Assembly (NCBI GenBank): GCA_020152595.1
Contig: JAIGNY010002058.1
Coordinates: forward strand, 97,501-161,500
Direction of reading: 5' to 3'
Length of the DNA: 64,000 bases
Source of the DNA: Chiridota heheva
Taxonomy: Eukaryota > Echinodermata > Holothuroidea > Apodida > Chiridotidae
Under the pieces are notes generated by a model. The model saw nothing but the letters and a program-made list of their open reading frames with translations. It had not been told where the DNA came from and searched no databases. Below are positions 60,801-64,000 of this stretch, piece by piece. Positions within the stretch are counted from its first letter, which is position 1, and each line of letters opens with the position of its first letter. The translations under genes were made by a program, and so were the position numbers.

Positions 60801-63008
60801 ACAATGGAGTTATCAATCCTAACTTTGCGAATAACACCATGGAGTCTCATCTCATGAATTCCACAATAGCGTAATTAAACCTAACCTTATAAATTCCACA
60901 ATAGAGTTATTAAACGAAACCTGATAAATTTCACAATGGAAACATTCAAACTAATGTGATGGATTCCACCATAGCTTATTTGACCTAACCTCATGAATTC
61001 CACCATGGAGTTATTAAACCTAACCTCATGAATTCCACCATGGAGTTATTAAACCTAACCTCATGAATTTCGCAATGGAGTTATTAAACATAAACTTCAA
61101 AAGTCCACAATGGAGTTAATAAACCTAACGTCATGAATATCACCATGGAGATATTAAAGCTAACCTCATGAATTCTGCAATAGAGTTATTAAAGCTAACG
61201 TGATGAATTCCACCATTGAGTCTCATCTCATGAATTCCACAATACAGTTATTGAACCTAACCTCATGAATTTCACAATGCAGTTATGAGCCCTAATCTCA
61301 TGAATCCCACCATGGAGTTATTAAAGCTGACCTTACCAATTCCACAATGGAGTTATTATAGTTAACGTCATGAATTCCAAAGTGGAGTTATTAAACCTAA
61401 ACTCGTGAATTCCACATTGGAGTTATTAAACCTAACCTCAGGAATTCCACAATGGAGTTATTAAACCTAACCTCATGAATTCCACAATGGAGTTATTAAG
61501 TCTAACCTCATGAATTCCGCAATGGAGTTATCAAACCTAACCTCATGAATTCCACAATAAAGTTATTAAACCTAACCTCATGAAATTTACAATGCAGTTA
61601 TTAAACCTAATCTCATGAATCCCACCATGGAATTATTAAAGCTAACCTCATCAATTCCACAATGAAATTATTATACTTAACGTCATGAATTCCACAGTGG
61701 AGTTATCAAACATAACCTCGTGAATTCCACATTGGAGTTATTAAACCTAACCTTATTAATTCCACATTGGAATTATTAATCCTAACCTCGTGAATTCCAC
61801 CATGCAGATATTAAAACGAACCTTACGAATTCCATCATGGAGTAATTCAACCTAACCTCATGAATTTCACAATGGAGTTATTATACCTAACCCTATGTAT
61901 TCCAAAATGGAGTTATTAAACCTGACTTTATTAATTACAGAATGGCGTTTGTAAACTTAACCTCATGAATTATACAATAGAGTTGATACATCTAACCTCA
62001 TGAATTCCACAATAGACTTATTACATCTGGTGAATTACACCATGGAGGTATTGAATCTGGTGAATTCCACCATAGAGTTATTAATCCTAACCTTATGAAT
62101 TCCACAATGGAGTTATTAAACCTAACTTTATGAATTTCACAATGGAGTTATTAAGCCTAAATTCATGAATATTACAATGGAGTTACTAATCCTAACCTCA
62201 TAAATTCCACCATGGATTGTTAAACCTAAACTTATCAATTCCACCATGGAGTTGTTAAACTTATGAATTATTAACCTTATAAATTCCACCATCGAGTTAT
62301 TAAACCCAACCCCGTGAATTCCACAATAGAGTTATTAAACCTAATCTTATGTATTCCATCATGGAGTTATTAAACCTAACCTCGTTAATTCCACAATGGA
62401 GTTATTAAACCTAACCCCGTGAATTCCACAATGGAGTTATTAAACCTAATCTTATGTATTCCATCATGGAGTTATTAAACCTAAGCTCGTTGATTCCACA
62501 ATAGAGCTATTAAACCTAACCCTATGTATACCACCATGGACTTATTAAACCTAACCTCGTGAATTCCACAATGGAGTTATTAAACCTAACCCCATGAATT
62601 CCACAATGGAGTTATTAAACCTAATCTTATGTATTCCATCATGGAGTTATTAAACCTAACCTCGTTAATTCCACAATGGAGTTATTAAACCTAACCCTAT
62701 GTATACCACCATGGACTTATTAAACCTAACCTCGTGAATTCCACAATGGAGTTATTAAACCTAACCTCATGAATTCCACAATGAAGTTATTTAACCTAAC
62801 CTCATGAATTTCACCATGGAGTTATTAAACCTAACCTCGTGAAACCTAACATCATTAATTCCACAATGGAGTTATTAAACCTAATCTTATGTATTTCACC
62901 ATGGAGTTATTACAACGCCTAACCTCATGATTTCCACATTGGAGTTATTTAACTTAACCTCATGAATTTTACCATGAAGTTTTTAAACTTAACCTGATGA
63001 ATTCCACA
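57850..63008. repeat. 35-bp minisatellite, ~147 copies, 5.2 kb, with ~2.25 kb higher-order copy
   Basis: The consensus is aattccacaatggagttatt plus aaacctaacctcatg. Most units contain an EcoRI site (gaattc), and many contain ccatgg. Divergence between units is 5-25%. Distinctive runs (aaaccaaacattatgaatta; gagtctcatctcatgaattc) recur about 2250 bp apart. Stops are frequent, so no long frame arises. Confidence 0.96.
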
Positions 63009-63768
63009 AGACCCCAGAGACAGCCGTGACGGTTTATCAGTCGTGGATAATCACGTTACAATCGATGTGGTGAGCTTAGATTTGTTTACTGCGGGCCATG
63101 CTCTTAGCCTAACACTTTCATGAATCCTGTGTTTAGATCTAACGTGGATTTCCGAAATATTATCTTGGATTCTAAGAACATCGCTGTGATTCAAGATACC
63201 ATTCATTCTGATATATCTTACAATGGCTTTTGTTCCAACATATATGCAAGTATCTATAATCAGACAGTGTTAAAGATATATTTGATTTCATCATGACTAA
63301 AGACCCCAGGCGTGCGAAAAGGGCCGCCACCTCTACGAACATTCCGGGAGAAATGAGGCATGGGTGCCGGAAGGAGTTTCATATTGGTGAAAACGGGAGA
63401 GGAGAAAACGGAGAGAGGAGGGGGGAGGATCTTGACATCAGCTGAAGTTACTAAAGATATTTTTTTCAAAATTATATTGAATTATAATTGTGACTTAACA
63501 TAGTAACTCTACAAGTATTCAAAAACACAGTGGCGTAACTACAATTCTCAGGGGAAGAAGGGAGGGGGTGGAGGTTGGGTGGGGAAGAGCGTGAATTTCA
63601 CGACAAATTGGTATCATCAAATTGATAAAGGAATATGTGTTTAGGACCAAAGGCGTAAGAAGCGGGTGTAGAGGGATGCGGGTGCGGGTGCAGAGCTTTC
63701 CCATGGGAATATTTCACCTCCTGGTTTGCATGGAAAGTAATTCGGATACAAATTTAAAAAAAATGAAA
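63009..63768. other. Unassigned sequence right of the 35-bp array
   Basis: An ATG-started plus frame of 58 codons (63120-63296; NPVFRSNVDFRNIILDSKN) looks protein-like but is unmatched. A gtggcgtaactac motif (63531) and ggcgtaagaagc (63652), near G-rich runs, resemble interspersed-repeat ends like those at 4.9 kb. Confidence 0.35.
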
Positions 63769-63769
63769 A

Positions 63770-63890
63770 CAAAATCGTGAAATTGAAACAGATGGAAAAT
63801 GTAACCAAATTGGAGGAAATTTTAGTATGTTTTGAAAAATGAAGGAAATTTCCCAAAAATTGCAGGAATTTTCATCAAAAGGAAGGAAGT
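63770..63890. repeat. Degenerate 'aatgaaggaaatttcccaaa' repeat, locus 3
   Basis: About five decayed units of 22-28 bp, same family as 14200 and 42650. The remaining bases to 64000 show no feature. Confidence 0.5.
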
Positions 63891-64000
63891 GGGCCCTAAA
63901 ATGAGATTAAAAAAAATTCCTCCAAATTGATAGACTGAGAAAAAGATTAAACCCTAACACAGCTTAACGTCGTTTTCACTGAATCTTTTCAGTACAATCT

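Noticed and set aside
1095..63008. CRISPR arrays
   Set aside because: Units are contiguous without unique spacers, the host is an animal, and no cas-like genes occur.

Overview
This window is animal nuclear DNA, AT-rich and without operons or bacterial gene structure. The signs are spliced exons with GT/AG borders, L2/CR1-like non-LTR retrotransposon pieces, a TA-duplicating DNA-transposon derivative, and about twenty unrelated tandem-repeat arrays. An invertebrate, probably marine, fits best. I cannot name the species; echinoderm or hemichordate is only a guess.

Only one gene is recognisable. Two exons on the minus strand look like the start of a nicotinic acetylcholine receptor-type (Cys-loop) subunit. 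Exon 1 (56517 down to 56478) carries the start codon and signal-peptide core. Exon 2 (34590 down to 34442) carries the N-terminal ligand-binding segment and ends at the family's usual 'DV|' border. The exons agree in phase and are separated by a 21.9 kb intron. The gene would continue towards lower coordinates, but I found no further exon of it. A second candidate is a 203-bp terminal exon (12565 down to 12363, minus strand) encoding one membrane helix, a polar tail and a stop. Its protein family is not identified.

Layout, left to right: weak repeats (0-0.5 kb); a 60/78-bp array (1.1-2.65 kb); a foldback MITE (3.1-3.5 kb); interspersed-repeat debris (4.9-5.7 kb); a TATG microsatellite (6.0 kb); one ~40-bp minisatellite (6.35-11.55 kb) split by a 2.3 kb composite TIR element and by a 1.85 kb LINE; the candidate terminal exon abutting a 34-bp array (12.4-14.2 kb); an 83-bp array (15.1-20.0 kb); an 18-bp CpG-dense array (21.8-24.9 kb); a 66-bp array (26.05-28.76 kb); a 1.07 kb partial duplication (28.8-30.35 kb); three abutting arrays of 20, 28 and 29 bp (31.45-33.99 kb); a LINE fragment and receptor exon 2 (34.0-34.6 kb); a 40-bp array (34.9-36.0 kb); an inverted copy of the composite element (36.0-37.5 kb); an 82-bp array (38.0-42.25 kb); a 99-bp array (43.9-45.3 kb); a 43-bp array (47.3-50.4 kb); a second, unrelated 40-bp array (52.0-54.65 kb); receptor exon 1 (56.5 kb); and a 35-bp array (57.85-63.0 kb).

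By adding the spans, tandem arrays fill roughly 36 of 64 kb. Most long open frames are by-products of these arrays and are not annotated as genes. No CRISPR array, rRNA or intact tRNA gene was seen, and no new enzymatic or defence system. The unusual content is the density and internal order of the arrays, their relation to exons, and the composite transposon.
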